Origin: Pedobacter psychrotolerans
Lineage (GTDB): Bacteria > Bacteroidota > Bacteroidia > Sphingobacteriales > Sphingobacteriaceae
Reading direction: 5' to 3'
DNA: 64,000 nucleotides
Assembly: GCF_004340665.1 (NCBI RefSeq)
Contig: NZ_SLWO01000001.1
Location: 312,450 to 376,449, forward strand
Shown: piece by piece, positions 46,666 to 58,644 of the stretch
How the letters are laid out: the number at the start of each line of letters is the position of its first letter
How positions within the stretch are numbered: position 1 is the stretch's first letter
Translations under genes and position numbers: made by a program
The notes under the pieces: model-generated
Seen by the model: only the letters and a program-made list of their open reading frames with translations
What the model was told of the DNA's origin: nothing
Databases searched by the model: none

Positions 46666-47508
46666 TTATTCATCTATTTTTGCAGCTTCCCAGCCAATAA
46701 TGGCCATTTTACGTTCGGTACCCCAATGGTAACCACCTAAGGCACCACTGGATTGGATTACCCGATGGCAGGGAATTAAAAATGCTACAGGATTATCGCC
46801 AATGGCTGTGCCGACTGCCCGGCACGCTTTTGGATTTTCAAGTTTGTTGGCAATGCTTCCATATGTGGATAACCTACCCATAGGGATTTTTAATAAGGTT
46901 TCCCATACTTTTAATTGAAAATCTGTACCTTTTAAATGTAGTTTGATTTCTTGTAATTTCGTCCAGTCGTTCTGAAAAATGAAAAGCGCATTTTGTTGAA
47001 TAGAATCTAATTTATGATGAAAATTTGCTGCCGGAAATTTAGAGATCAATTGCTCCAAAGCGATTTGCTCATCTTCTATAAAAACTAGATGGCAAATGCC
47101 TTTTGATGTTGCGGCTACAATGATTTTTCCAAAGGGTGTTTCAGCAAAGCTGTAATTAACATTCAAATTTGCACCTCCATTTTTATATTCGCCCGGAGTC
47201 ATTCCTTCAATATTCACAAAGAGATCATGTAGTCTGCTGGTTCCAGATAAACCTGTTTCCAATGCCGTTTCAAATAATGATGCCTGATTTTCTTTCAGGC
47301 ATTTTTTTGCATGGCTAATGCTAATGTACTGCAAAAATCTTTTCGGACTGGTACCGGCCCATTCGCTGAATAGCCGCTGAAAATGGTATGGGCTTAAATT
47401 TGCTTTTTCAGCAATCTCTTCTAAACTTGGTTGGTTTTTGAAATTTAACTGGATATATTTTATTGCATCTGCAATTCTATAATAGTTAATTTCTTCCTGT
47501 GTTTTCAT
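46666..47508 (-). CDS. ada: Ada-type protein: AraC-like HTH plus O6-methylguanine-DNA methyltransferase
   Basis: The 280-residue product joins an AraC-type DNA-binding half (about residues 5-110, NLSPYHFQRLFSEWAGTSPKRFLQYI) to an Ogt/MGMT half with the acceptor cysteine in PCHRVIQSSGALGGYHWG. The N-terminal Ada methyl-phosphotriester domain with its Cys cluster is absent, so activation by methyl transfer to that domain cannot occur here. It heads an operon with alkB and would both repair and probably regulate. Confidence 0.93.
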   Translation of the reverse strand: MKTQEEINYYRIADAIKYIQLNFKNQPSLEEIAEKANLSPYHFQRLFSEWAGTSPKRFLQYISISHAKKCLKENQASLFETALETGLSGTSRLHDLFVNIEGMTPGEYKNGGANLNVNYSFAETPFGKIIVAATSKGICHLVFIEDEQIALEQLISKFPAANFHHKLDSIQQNALFIFQNDWTKLQEIKLHLKGTDFQLKVWETLLKIPMGRLSTYGSIANKLENPKACRAVGTAIGDNPVAFLIPCHRVIQSSGALGGYHWGTERKMAIIGWEAAKIDE

Positions 47509-47592
47509 AACCTCATTTCTTATCTACAAAACTACCAAAGAAATGAAGTTAATAATACCCGATAATTGCTAAGTTTCAATAGCGTATGATAA

Positions 47593-47946
47593 TCACTTTT
47601 CCTCTCTTTTCACCAATAGAAAATCCTCTTCATTCAGTGCCAGATAACCAAATTCATAACAAAAGATATAACGCTTGCCATTTTGAGTTTGATAAGTGTG
47701 GGTGTAATAATCAAAATTAAAGCCTGCATTTACCATTTTCTTTTTCGATATCTTAATTTTTCCATCGGGATTGAACTTAGACAGCAGGGTGCGGTTTTTT
47801 TTAAGAATTAAATTAATCCTGTTGAATACGATACCGTTTTCACTTTTTAAACGGTTATTGTAATTATTACGACAACTATCATCACAAAACTTTTTATCAG
47901 TTCTGCCTCTAACAGCCTCACCGCAATCTAAACACAAGCGTTCCAT
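47593..47946 (-). CDS. Small zinc-ribbon protein
   Basis: The 117-residue product begins MERLCLDCGEAVRGRTDKKF, with C5-x2-C8 and C21-x3-C25, a likely zinc site. A helical region with Lys and Asn (NRINLILKKNRTLLSKF) follows, then a beta-rich C-terminal part with QNGKRYIFCYEFGYLALN. Related proteins are conserved in Bacteroidota, but the function is unknown to me. It precedes the ada operon on the same strand by about 85 bases. Confidence 0.75.
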   Translation of the reverse strand: MERLCLDCGEAVRGRTDKKFCDDSCRNNYNNRLKSENGIVFNRINLILKKNRTLLSKFNPDGKIKISKKKMVNAGFNFDYYTHTYQTQNGKRYIFCYEFGYLALNEEDFLLVKREEK

Positions 47947-48212
47947 ATATATAATCAGATTTATATTATGGGATGATGATTAAAACTAATAAAATTTTAG
48001 ATGTGCGCAAAATATACTTTTAAAGGCATAGGTAAAGTAAATTCTGTTAGTGAGGACTATTTTAAATGATTAATATTCGTGTATAAACGTTTATAAATGA
48101 CTATAACTGTTTAACACCCGAATAAAATTTATCCCTGTTTGCACCTTTGTTCTGTCGATAGTGAGGAAAGCTATCGTTCATTAATGATTAAGAAACTTAA
48201 AATTAAAAGATT

Positions 48213-48557
48213 ATGGAAAGTGCAATTAACAAAGTAGTATTAAGCGGTTTTGCAGGAGCAGATGCTGAGGTTAAAAATATCTCAGGAAATCAAAGATTAG
48301 CGAAGGTAAATCTAGCTGTAAATGAGTATTACAAAAATGCGTCAGGTGAAGAGGTCAAAAGAACAAACTGGTTTATGCTTACATTCTGGAATGATAAAGC
48401 TGACATTGCTTCCGCTCAGATTAAAAAGGGAACCAGATTAACGGTTGAAGGTAAATTATTATCAGGATCATATGTGGCGAAAGATGGATCTAAAAAGTTT
48501 ACGACAGACATTGTGGTAAGTGAAGTTGCGATTAAAGAAATCGACTTATCAAATTAA
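48213..48557 (+). CDS. ssb: Single-stranded DNA-binding protein
   Basis: The 114-residue product is a compact OB-fold SSB: MESAINKVVLSGFAGADAEV, TNWFMLTFWNDKAD, IKKGTRLTVEGKLLSGSY and a short end without the acidic Asp-Phe C-terminal tail that recruits partners in replicative SSB. It may therefore be an accessory SSB rather than the main one. It stands alone with a terminator directly after it. Confidence 0.88.
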   Translation: MESAINKVVLSGFAGADAEVKNISGNQRLAKVNLAVNEYYKNASGEEVKRTNWFMLTFWNDKADIASAQIKKGTRLTVEGKLLSGSYVAKDGSKKFTTDIVVSEVAIKEIDLSN

Positions 48558-48567
48558 GCATAGATAG

Positions 48568-48615
48568 CATCAGGTAATTGTGTTGGCTAAAGCTCAATTA
48601 CCTGATGTCTTTTTT
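48568..48615. terminator. Terminator between ssb and the TonB receptor
   Basis: A 13-bp perfect stem (48568-48580 with 48595-48607) and 14-nt loop, followed by a T-run that touches the stop of the convergent receptor gene. Confidence 0.88.
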
Positions 48616-50665
48616 AAAGTTTAACTGAAGTGCCAAGGTAAAAATTTAGGCCCGGTGCCGCATTGTAGTATCTACCCGCAATGGCGTTTAAATCATTACC
48701 TAAACTATAGGTTTGGTTGAGTAAATTATTTATCCCTCCGAAAACCTCTAGATTAACCTTTTTAAGATGGATATTACGCATACCTGTTTTAAGTTCGATG
48801 AGGTGATAATTTTTTGCAAATGCCGTATTACCGTCATTCAGCGGAATAGAAGAAGTGTAATTATGCTGTGCAAAAAAATACAGACCCTTGCTAAACTGAA
48901 AATCCAAACTGGACACGGCGACGTTTGACGGAACACCAGTTAGTTTATTGCCATCAAAACTTAAATTATCTGCTGTAAATTCTTTAAATCTAAAATGATT
49001 AAAAGTATAGCTGCTTTTGATCTCAATTCCATTTAAAAAGGAATGGCTATTTCTGATCAGCCAGAATGAGGTTTCCAGTTCAAGACCCCGCTGTGTTGTT
49101 CCGCCAGCATTAATAAAGAATTCTGCATCATTAGCATTCAAACGCCTGACGATAGCATTATTTAAATTGAATTGAAATACATTCGCTGCCAGATAAAGCC
49201 GATTGTTCTGTAGATTATACCTGATGCCGCCTTCATAATTCCATCCTGATTCTGCCTGCAGATTATTATTAATATTATTGTCTGAAGCCCTTACTTCAGC
49301 AATAGTAGGAGGAGAATAACCCTTACTAATGGTTCCTCTGATAGAAAGTTCTTTTGTGATCAGATAAGAAGCTGCTAACTTTGGCATGATTTCTACATCA
49401 AACTTTCTCTCTTTTTCAGCTATTACTGTAGGGAAAAAGCTCTCATAGTGATACTTGTAAAAATTCAGACTGGAAGCCAATTCAATTAAAAGCTTATTAT
49501 TGATGTCTAAATTAAGACGTAAAAAAGCAAAATTCTGGTTGGCTTTCAAGTGATCAAAAGCTTGCATGGCAGCGGGAGATCCTGCATTATTATTGAAATT
49601 TTTAATCTGTGTCTTAGTTGCACCGCTCTCAAATCCAAGCTGTGCATTAAATTTTAGCTTATCCCTTAATTGCTGAAAATCAACAAAAGTTCTCAGTCCT
49701 AATGTTTGTTCATATCGTTTCTCATAATTGGTAATAAACGGATTTTTGAAATCTGTGTAACTGCCGAATAGAGCTAATACATGTTTAAAATTTTTACTGA
49801 TTTGATAATTATTAGCTATACCAGCAAATAGTGTTTTATTATAAATGGCAGCCTGCTGCGTTATTGCTCCTGGGATGGTTGCTGTCGCAGGACGAGCAGA
49901 TTTAGGGTTAACTTCAAATTGAGCTAAAGTTAAACCTCCAGGTGTTTCATAATTTAAATCACTGTAAAAAGCATATAACTTTAAATTACCCTTACGATTA
50001 TAGTCCCATTGGTGATTGGTTTGAATATATTTTCGCTCCATTGCGCTATTTTCACGAAATCCATCGCTTCTTTGATAACCCTCCATCAAATTAAAGCTAT
50101 AATTTTTATGCTTTTGCTGAATGCTGGCAGTTTGATGGAATAGACCGTATGAACCTGCAGTAACAGATGCCGAAACCGCATTTTGATTTGTAGCTAAAGG
50201 AGTGATCAAAATAGTTCCTCCGGTATTGGCACCAAAAATACTGGCTTCGGGACCTTTGTAAACCTCCACGCTGGTAAGGGATTGTGGATCAAGTGCATTT
50301 AAATAAGTGTTTCCACCAGCATCAGTAAGCGGGAAATCATCAATATAAATTTTAATATTCCTGATCCCAAAAGGTGAACGGAGCAAACTTCCCCGAAGTG
50401 ATAAACGATAACTTCCAGGTGATCGTTCTTCCATTCTTAATCCCGGAACGGTATTGAATGTACTTATCAATGAGGTATTGGGTTGGTTACGAATGAGATT
50501 GGTGTCAATTAAGCTAACAGATGAAACGGATCTTAACAGTGTTTGGTTATTATAATAGCCACGAACAACTACTTCCTTTAATTTTTTAACGGAGTCGGTT
50601 TCACTTATCTGCGCAAAAGCTGTAACAGAAAGAAACAGAAAAAGGCTAGTAAAGATTATTTTCAA
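48614..50665 (-). CDS. TonB-dependent outer-membrane receptor
   Basis: The 683-residue product starts (TTG) MKIIFTSLFLFLSVTAFAQ, a signal peptide. There is no carboxypeptidase-like domain. The plug is VVVRGYYNNQTLLRSVSSV ... VEVYKGPEASIFGANTGGTI, and the barrel ends GLNFYLGTSVKL. The type resembles small-ligand receptors such as those for siderophores, metals or cofactors. The ligand cannot be read from the sequence. No partner gene is obvious; the upstream sugar dehydrogenase-like gene is separated by a terminator. Confidence 0.88.
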   Translation of the reverse strand: MKIIFTSLFLFLSVTAFAQISETDSVKKLKEVVVRGYYNNQTLLRSVSSVSLIDTNLIRNQPNTSLISTFNTVPGLRMEERSPGSYRLSLRGSLLRSPFGIRNIKIYIDDFPLTDAGGNTYLNALDPQSLTSVEVYKGPEASIFGANTGGTILITPLATNQNAVSASVTAGSYGLFHQTASIQQKHKNYSFNLMEGYQRSDGFRENSAMERKYIQTNHQWDYNRKGNLKLYAFYSDLNYETPGGLTLAQFEVNPKSARPATATIPGAITQQAAIYNKTLFAGIANNYQISKNFKHVLALFGSYTDFKNPFITNYEKRYEQTLGLRTFVDFQQLRDKLKFNAQLGFESGATKTQIKNFNNNAGSPAAMQAFDHLKANQNFAFLRLNLDINNKLLIELASSLNFYKYHYESFFPTVIAEKERKFDVEIMPKLAASYLITKELSIRGTISKGYSPPTIAEVRASDNNINNNLQAESGWNYEGGIRYNLQNNRLYLAANVFQFNLNNAIVRRLNANDAEFFINAGGTTQRGLELETSFWLIRNSHSFLNGIEIKSSYTFNHFRFKEFTADNLSFDGNKLTGVPSNVAVSSLDFQFSKGLYFFAQHNYTSSIPLNDGNTAFAKNYHLIELKTGMRNIHLKKVNLEVFGGINNLLNQTYSLGNDLNAIAGRYYNAAPGLNFYLGTSVKL

Positions 50666-50677
50666 TATCTTGTTTTT

Positions 50678-50723
50678 AAAAAAAATAAGGGAACAGGTGG
50701 CAATTCAGCCATCTACTCCCTTA
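50678..50723 (-). terminator. Terminator after the sugar dehydrogenase-like gene
   Basis: Two stacked 7-bp stems (TAAGGGA/TCCCTTA and AGGTGGC/GCCATCT) with a small internal loop and, on the minus strand, eight T residues. Confidence 0.85.
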
Positions 50724-50737
50724 TAAGTTATGAATAA

Positions 50738-52057
50738 TTATTTTGAAGCTACCCGCCAAACTACACCACTTACATCATCTGCTACCAATAAGGCACCATC
50801 TGCAGCAAGGGTTACACCAACAGGCCTTCCATACACTTCTGCTTTATCGGTGTCTGCAATAAATCCGGTAAGAAAATCTTCAGGTTTACCGGCTGGCTTT
50901 CCATCTTTAAAAGGTACAAAAATGACTTTGTAGCCTGATATGGCAGAACGGTTCCATGAGCCATGCTGACCAACAAAAGCACCACCCTGATATTTAGCAG
51001 GATATTTATTTCCTTTATAGAAAGCTAATCCTAAAGATGCCGTATGTGATCCTACAGGAACATCAGGCGCTATAGCCTTTTTAACCAAATCGGGGTTTTT
51101 GCCCTTTAATCTAGGGTCTTCATTCTGACCATAATAGGAATACGGCCAGCCATAAAATGCACCCTCTTTTACGCTGGTAATGTAATCAGGAACTAAATCA
51201 TCACCTAACCCATCACGTTCATTAACAGCTGTCCAAAGCATATTTGTTCCTGGTGCCCAATCGATACCTACCGGATTACGTAAACCAGAAGCATAAATTT
51301 TTTCGCCGGTTCCATCAGGATTAACTTCTAAAATATTAGCCCTACGAATCTCATTTTCCATTCCATTTTCACCAACATTACTTCCAGAGCCGACAGTTAC
51401 ATAAATTTTGCTCTTGTCAGCATTGGCAATTAGGTTTCTGGTCCAATGGTTATTATAGCCACCTGCTGGCAAACTCATGATTTTTTTTCCGGTGCTGGTG
51501 ATTTTTGTATCTCCGCTTTTGTAAGGATACTGCCACACACCATCTGTATTGGCTACATAAAATGAGTTGCCAATGATCAGCATGCCATAAGGCTGGTTTA
51601 AACCTGTTAAAAATGTGGTGGTCAATTCAGGTTTTCCATCTTTATCTGCATCTCTGTAAAGAAGTATAGTATTAGCACTTTGTCCAGCTACCTCAGATTT
51701 TGCTTTTCCGGTAACCACATTAGCTACTTTCTCTTTTGTGCTGCGTTCGGAATTAGAAAGTACAACCAAAACATCACCATTTGGCGCAACAATCATGTTT
51801 CGTGGACTTTTGATATTGCTAGCAAATCTTGTTACTACGAAACCTTCAGGTGCCACAGGCGTTTTATTTTCAGGCCAGCCAATTACTTTGCTGAATTTAT
51901 CTTTCGAAGCAGTGGTATCAGGCGCTGGTAAAGTAATTGAATCATTACTCGTAGTAATGGTGGTGTCTGTACCCTGCGGACCTGATTTTGAGTTTGATTG
52001 GCAGCTCGCCAGGAAGGCCACAGAGAGCATCGAAGCGTAAAAATAATATTTTTTCAT
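50738..52057 (-). CDS. PQQ-dependent sugar dehydrogenase-like lipoprotein
   Basis: From the ATG at 52057 the product has 439 residues and starts MKKYYFYASMLSVAFLASC with a lipobox. The TTG three codons upstream is less likely. The body is a six-bladed propeller of the glucose/sorbosone dehydrogenase family: SPRNMIVAPNGDVLVVLSN, QPYGMLIIGNSFYVANTDG, GLRNPVGIDWAPGTNMLW, SLGLAFYKGNKYP and GALLVADDVSGVVWRVA. PQQ-binding positions cannot be checked here. It should be periplasmic or on the outer membrane, and an electron acceptor is not encoded nearby. Confidence 0.88.
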   Translation of the reverse strand: MKKYYFYASMLSVAFLASCQSNSKSGPQGTDTTITTSNDSITLPAPDTTASKDKFSKVIGWPENKTPVAPEGFVVTRFASNIKSPRNMIVAPNGDVLVVLSNSERSTKEKVANVVTGKAKSEVAGQSANTILLYRDADKDGKPELTTTFLTGLNQPYGMLIIGNSFYVANTDGVWQYPYKSGDTKITSTGKKIMSLPAGGYNNHWTRNLIANADKSKIYVTVGSGSNVGENGMENEIRRANILEVNPDGTGEKIYASGLRNPVGIDWAPGTNMLWTAVNERDGLGDDLVPDYITSVKEGAFYGWPYSYYGQNEDPRLKGKNPDLVKKAIAPDVPVGSHTASLGLAFYKGNKYPAKYQGGAFVGQHGSWNRSAISGYKVIFVPFKDGKPAGKPEDFLTGFIADTDKAEVYGRPVGVTLAADGALLVADDVSGVVWRVASK

Positions 52058-52181
52058 GTTTTTCAATTTTCGTGATAAGAAGATATTCAGCTTGATAACA
52101 TATTATATGCAGAGATGTTTGTTAAATAAGTTCTATTTAAATCACTAAAACGAATAACTATAAATGATATTTACTGATGGT

Positions 52182-53531
52182 TTAACTGCTTAAAATCTTT
52201 CCTTTTTCCACATCAAATTCTGCCTGTGAAAGAATTCCCATATCCAATAACTCCTTAAGATCTAGTAAGGCCTGTTTTTTGCCTGCCAAGTCAAGTTTTG
52301 GTGTCTCGTTTGCCACTGTGGCGGCTTCAGCCGGTTTACTAAAACTGGCCTGGGTAGAAGGATTAAACTGAAGTAATAAAACCGTGATTTCATTAAAGCC
52401 TTTGATGTTGGCGTAATCTATTGCCTTTTGTTCTTTAGCGTTAACAATAGTACCATCTGCCTGATGTTCTAATAAGGTTTTTACAATATCTTTTTTTCCA
52501 TTCGCAGCGGCATAATGTAAGGCAGTATTACCACTTTCATCCTGGATATTAATATTAGCACCCTTTTCCAGCAATAATTTCACCATACTGATATTACCAC
52601 TTTTTGCAGCTACATGAAGCAAGCTCTCCCCACCATAACCATAATCCGTATCTAAAGAAAAGGAACTCGATGAAGATAAATTGGCAGCAGTTTCTACCCA
52701 ATCGAGGTAAGAATACATCGATTCTTCGTCGCCAGATATTGGTTTTGCATAATTTACATCAACACCATTCTCTAAAAATAATGCAACGATTTCTTTTTGG
52801 TTATTTGAACAAGCATACCATATTGGAGATTGCCCATTTTTTGAGGATACAAAAACATCTGCACCTTTATCTATTAGGAGCTTAATTAGCATTCTATTAC
52901 TATCATAACATGCCTGAAGCAATGCACTTTCTCCATTATGGTTAACATGATTAATGTTTGCACCATTTTCTAAGAGGAGTTCTGTTACAGGTATGTTTTT
53001 AGATGCAACAGCAAATAATAGCGGAGAGTTACCACTTTTGTTAGTGGTATTTATATTTGCACCATTATCCAATAGCAGTTTTACAACTTCTTTATTTCTC
53101 CAACTGGCTGCGACCAATAGCGGTGTTTCTGCTTCATTATTTTCAATATCTACCTCAATACCTTTCTCCAGCAATTTCTCTAAAACCTCAATTTGACCAC
53201 TTTGTGCTGTGAGGTGAAGCAAGCTATTCCCTTTTAAATCTTTAATTTCTGCTTTAGCATCCTGAGCGAGTAGGTAAAGGGCTGTTTGCTTTTGTTTCTG
53301 TAAACAGGCAAAGTACAGTGGTGTTTCTCCGGCATGGTCTTCATAATTTATATCAGCTCCAGCGCCAATTAAAAGTTGAACAAGATCTAAATAACCACGG
53401 TGAGCTGCATAATGTAATGCTGTTCTACCTTTTTCATCTGTGTAACCAACTTCAACTTCTCCATTTGCCAATAAAAGTTCGGCTATTTTTCTTTTGCCAC
53501 TTTCGCAGGCAATTATAAATGACATTGACAT
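52182..53531 (-). CDS. Ankyrin-repeat protein with C-terminal SHOCT-like motif
   Basis: The 449-residue product has no signal peptide and consists of about ten ankyrin repeats of 33 residues (for example EKGRTALHYAAHRGYLDLVQ and ESLLHVAAKSGNISMVKLLL). A polar linker interrupts the repeats around YSYLDWVETAANLSSSSSF. The C-terminus, LLDLKELLDMGILSQAEFDV, is a SHOCT-type short motif found at protein ends. Ankyrin repeats bind other proteins. It lies 17 bases after a second ankyrin gene on the same strand, so the two are probably one operon. Confidence 0.88.
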   Translation of the reverse strand: MSMSFIIACESGKRKIAELLLANGEVEVGYTDEKGRTALHYAAHRGYLDLVQLLIGAGADINYEDHAGETPLYFACLQKQKQTALYLLAQDAKAEIKDLKGNSLLHLTAQSGQIEVLEKLLEKGIEVDIENNEAETPLLVAASWRNKEVVKLLLDNGANINTTNKSGNSPLLFAVASKNIPVTELLLENGANINHVNHNGESALLQACYDSNRMLIKLLIDKGADVFVSSKNGQSPIWYACSNNQKEIVALFLENGVDVNYAKPISGDEESMYSYLDWVETAANLSSSSSFSLDTDYGYGGESLLHVAAKSGNISMVKLLLEKGANINIQDESGNTALHYAAANGKKDIVKTLLEHQADGTIVNAKEQKAIDYANIKGFNEITVLLLQFNPSTQASFSKPAEAATVANETPKLDLAGKKQALLDLKELLDMGILSQAEFDVEKGKILSS

Positions 53532-53548
53532 ATTTTTCCTGAATCAGA

Positions 53549-54727
53549 TTAAGAATTTTTCATTAATAGTTCTACCGTTTTTATTTTAAGGTTATCGTCA
53601 GACGCAAGCATCAAAGGTGTTTTGTCTTCGTCGTTACTGATAGTAGTATCCGCTCCGTTTTCCAATAACATTTTTACTTTTTTATAGGTTTCTTTTGCCT
53701 TTTCTGCTTCAAAATTTACATTGAATGCGCAAACTTTATGCAAAAGGGTGTTACCATGATCATCTTGCCTGTTTACATCCAGGTTGCCAGAATCTAAAAT
53801 AGCCTGAAGCACTTCAGGTTGTTTTTCTGCGATCAGATCTACAGGTGTTTTCTCTTTACTGTAATAAATACTAGCCTGATAAATATCTGCGCCATCACTG
53901 ATGAGGTTACGTAAAAGTTCAAGGTTTTTATCACTAACGTACATCATCCTCAAATATTCAAAAAGTGTTGTTACGCCATTTTTATTAACGGTATCAAAAT
54001 CCGGGCTGCCAAAATCTCTCAGTTTGAGGTAAATGTTTAAATCCTGTTTATGGGCCACAGCATAATAAATTGCAGAATTTCCATCCTGATCCAAATCATT
54101 AGGATTTGCACCATTTTGTAATAAGATGTCCAAGTATTCTGGTTTGTTAAATTCAATGGCTGCAATGAGCGGTGTTTTTTTTACAATATTGGCTGCGTTT
54201 ACATCTAAACCTTCATTAATTAATAGCTCGAGGTAAGAGATAGAAAGCTGCGGTTTCATCAAGTTAGTCCTGATGACCTGATGGATAAAATTTTCTTCAG
54301 CATTATTGGTGAAATTGATATCACACCCGGCATCTATTAGTATTTTAATTTTTTCTACACTTGCCCCTTTTTCAAGGAAATAGCCTAAAAGGGTTTTTGC
54401 TTCTACTTCATCATTGATGTTTTCGAATTTAGAGATGAAATCCTGAAAAAAGCTGATTGCTTTATCGTCGTTTTTAAGGTTCCAAATGATTTTGCCAAAG
54501 ATGCTTTTATCAAAACTATCAAATTCATACACATCAGTTTCAATCCATTTGCTGTCTACCAACTGATTGAGCAGTTCATATTGCTCGTTACTGAACAACC
54601 GCTCTAAAATTTGAGATTTTTGGTGTTCGGGAAGATCTTTTGATAATTTCTCACCTGATTGAAGTAATGGCAATGCCTGGTCATAGTGTCCCTGCATTAA
54701 AAGCTGTTCTAAATTTTGTTCACTCAT
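53549..54727 (-). CDS. Ankyrin-repeat protein
   Basis: The 392-residue product carries an N-terminal helical region of about 130 residues rich in acidic residues (MSEQNLEQLLMQGHYDQALP), then about six to seven ankyrin repeats (for example TPLIAAIEFNKPEYLDILLQ and HGNTLLHKVCAFNVNFEAEK). It lacks a signal peptide and any enzyme domain. It is the first gene of the pair with the SHOCT-tailed ankyrin protein, and 355 bases of non-coding DNA separate it from the divergent icd gene. Confidence 0.85.
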   Translation of the reverse strand: MSEQNLEQLLMQGHYDQALPLLQSGEKLSKDLPEHQKSQILERLFSNEQYELLNQLVDSKWIETDVYEFDSFDKSIFGKIIWNLKNDDKAISFFQDFISKFENINDEVEAKTLLGYFLEKGASVEKIKILIDAGCDINFTNNAEENFIHQVIRTNLMKPQLSISYLELLINEGLDVNAANIVKKTPLIAAIEFNKPEYLDILLQNGANPNDLDQDGNSAIYYAVAHKQDLNIYLKLRDFGSPDFDTVNKNGVTTLFEYLRMMYVSDKNLELLRNLISDGADIYQASIYYSKEKTPVDLIAEKQPEVLQAILDSGNLDVNRQDDHGNTLLHKVCAFNVNFEAEKAKETYKKVKMLLENGADTTISNDEDKTPLMLASDDNLKIKTVELLMKNS

Positions 54728-57302
<2,575 letters not shown>

Positions 57303-57321
57303 GGTGTAATAAAATAGATTC

Positions 57322-57358
57322 AAATCCCAATCAAATTAATTTTTGATTGGGATTTTTG
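57322..57358 (+). terminator. Terminator after icd
   Basis: A 14-bp stem (57322-57335 with 57342-57355) and 6-nt loop, with a T-rich end. Confidence 0.9.
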
Positions 57359-57390
57359 TTTCTATATCATTATGTTTCATATTAAAGATG

Positions 57391-57942
57391 CTATTCATCT
57401 TTAATAAATTTATCTTTTTCCCAGTTCATGGGGTTATTTGTAATATAATTTGAAATATTTGAAAATGATTTTTCATCACGGATAATATGATCGTGAAATA
57501 ATGGTTGCCACGCAAATTTAAAACCTAAGCGGTTACAATGTTTAGTCACCGCAGATTTATAAGATCCAATTATAGATGATATCGTGTTTTTTCCCTGATT
57601 TTGAAAGCGTTGTTGCCCGGGAGCTAGAGACAGGGCATGCCCTGTCTGTACTGCAGGCAAAGGATTTATATTATTTAAAATCAAAATCCCATGCACATGG
57701 TTTGGCATCACAATAAATTCACCTAATTCTACATTTTTTTGGTGATTTCTGATTTCGTACCACATCAAATTGGCAATCACACCAATATTTGATAATATCA
57801 TTTGACCATTTTTGATCTCTCCAAAGTAATGCAATCTATCTTTTGTGCAAATGGTTATAAAATATTCACCTACCCAGCCGTAATCCCAAGTTTGTAAACG
57901 TGCAGAAGAAATTCTGTATTTGTTGTGATATTTTTCATTCAT
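57391..57942 (-). CDS. REP-associated tyrosine transposase (RAYT, IS200-like)
   Basis: The 183-residue product has the HUH single-strand nuclease layout of Y1 transposases: the metal-binding VMPNHVHGILIL (His82, His84), a catalytic tyrosine candidate in SIIGSYKSAVTK (about Tyr128), and the end HDHIIRDEKSFSNISNYI. Such RAYTs act on REP palindromes and seldom move as classical insertion sequences. No IS200-like ends were seen. The middle of the gene (residues 91-115) contains a low-conservation insert that encodes a perfect 20-bp DNA palindrome. Confidence 0.9.
   Translation of the reverse strand: MNEKYHNKYRISSARLQTWDYGWVGEYFITICTKDRLHYFGEIKNGQMILSNIGVIANLMWYEIRNHQKNVELGEFIVMPNHVHGILILNNINPLPAVQTGHALSLAPGQQRFQNQGKNTISSIIGSYKSAVTKHCNRLGFKFAWQPLFHDHIIRDEKSFSNISNYITNNPMNWEKDKFIKDE
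57628..57647. repeat. 20-bp perfect palindrome inside the transposase gene
   Basis: AGACAGGGCATGCCCTGTCT, GC-rich compared with its surroundings, encodes QTGHALS in the transposase frame. I saw no other copy in this window. Confidence 0.8.
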
Positions 57943-58148
57943 GATAGCGTAAAGTTATTTGTCTATATAAATCATTTGATTATGCTTGATTTATAGGGAT
58001 GGGTATGCTAATATAAAAAGTATTTTGGAATTAGATAACCTGATAATTAACTTATAATAGTTGATCGATCCTTTTAAAATACATAATCTCTCAAAAACCA
58101 TCTGCTAAACCATTTGTTATCATAATAACTAAAATAGGAGATATTATC

Positions 58149-58556
58149 ATGTCAATTAACGAAAATAAAGGATCACAAGATAAAATACATAGCACTACAG
58201 AAAATCCGGAAATTAATAAAGAGAATTTATCTTTTGATGAAAAGAAACAAAGTTATGAGTTGGATGTTAAAGGTGATGATGAGGATTATGATCATCCGAT
58301 GGGATATGAAACCGTTGCTGCAGGTGCTAAAGATGATGACTCCACTTATGATGAAGCCAATCCGTATGTTGGTGATGAATATGCTAGCAATGAAGACATT
58401 GCTGAAGATAATTTAGAGGAATTAGGTATGCACGTAGACAATGGGGAGAGTGTAAAATTGAATACAGAAGATGAAATTTTAGCACGTACACCTGAAGATG
58501 ATCGTGATGATTTAGATGAAGAAGGTTATCCGATAAACGACGCACCAGAGAAATAG
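58149..58556 (+). CDS. Highly acidic protein of unknown function
   Basis: The 135-residue product is strongly acidic and low in complexity (ELDVKGDDEDYDHPMGYETV, ARTPEDDRDDLDEEGYPIND), with no cysteine and no signal peptide. It is probably disordered and cytoplasmic. Similar acidic small proteins occur in Sphingobacteriaceae, but I cannot name a function. AGGAGATATT lies just upstream of the ATG, a fair ribosome site for this organism. A long symmetric terminator follows. Confidence 0.75.
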   Translation: MSINENKGSQDKIHSTTENPEINKENLSFDEKKQSYELDVKGDDEDYDHPMGYETVAAGAKDDDSTYDEANPYVGDEYASNEDIAEDNLEELGMHVDNGESVKLNTEDEILARTPEDDRDDLDEEGYPINDAPEK

Positions 58557-58602
58557 TCAGATATTTTAATTGGCTCTTTGCTATAAGCAGTCATGATTTC
58601 AA

Positions 58603-58642
58603 AAACCAGGATTGTACATTTTAATGTATAATCCTGGTTTTT
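58603..58642. terminator. Bidirectional terminator
   Basis: An 18-bp stem (58603-58620 with 58623-58640, one mismatch) between converging genes, with T-runs at both ends. Confidence 0.88.
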
Positions 58643-58644
58643 GT

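Noticed and set aside
57391..57942. Complete IS200/IS605 element
   Set aside because: There is a tyrosine transposase gene but no subterminal hairpins or target-like ends on either side, and the gene belongs to the RAYT type.
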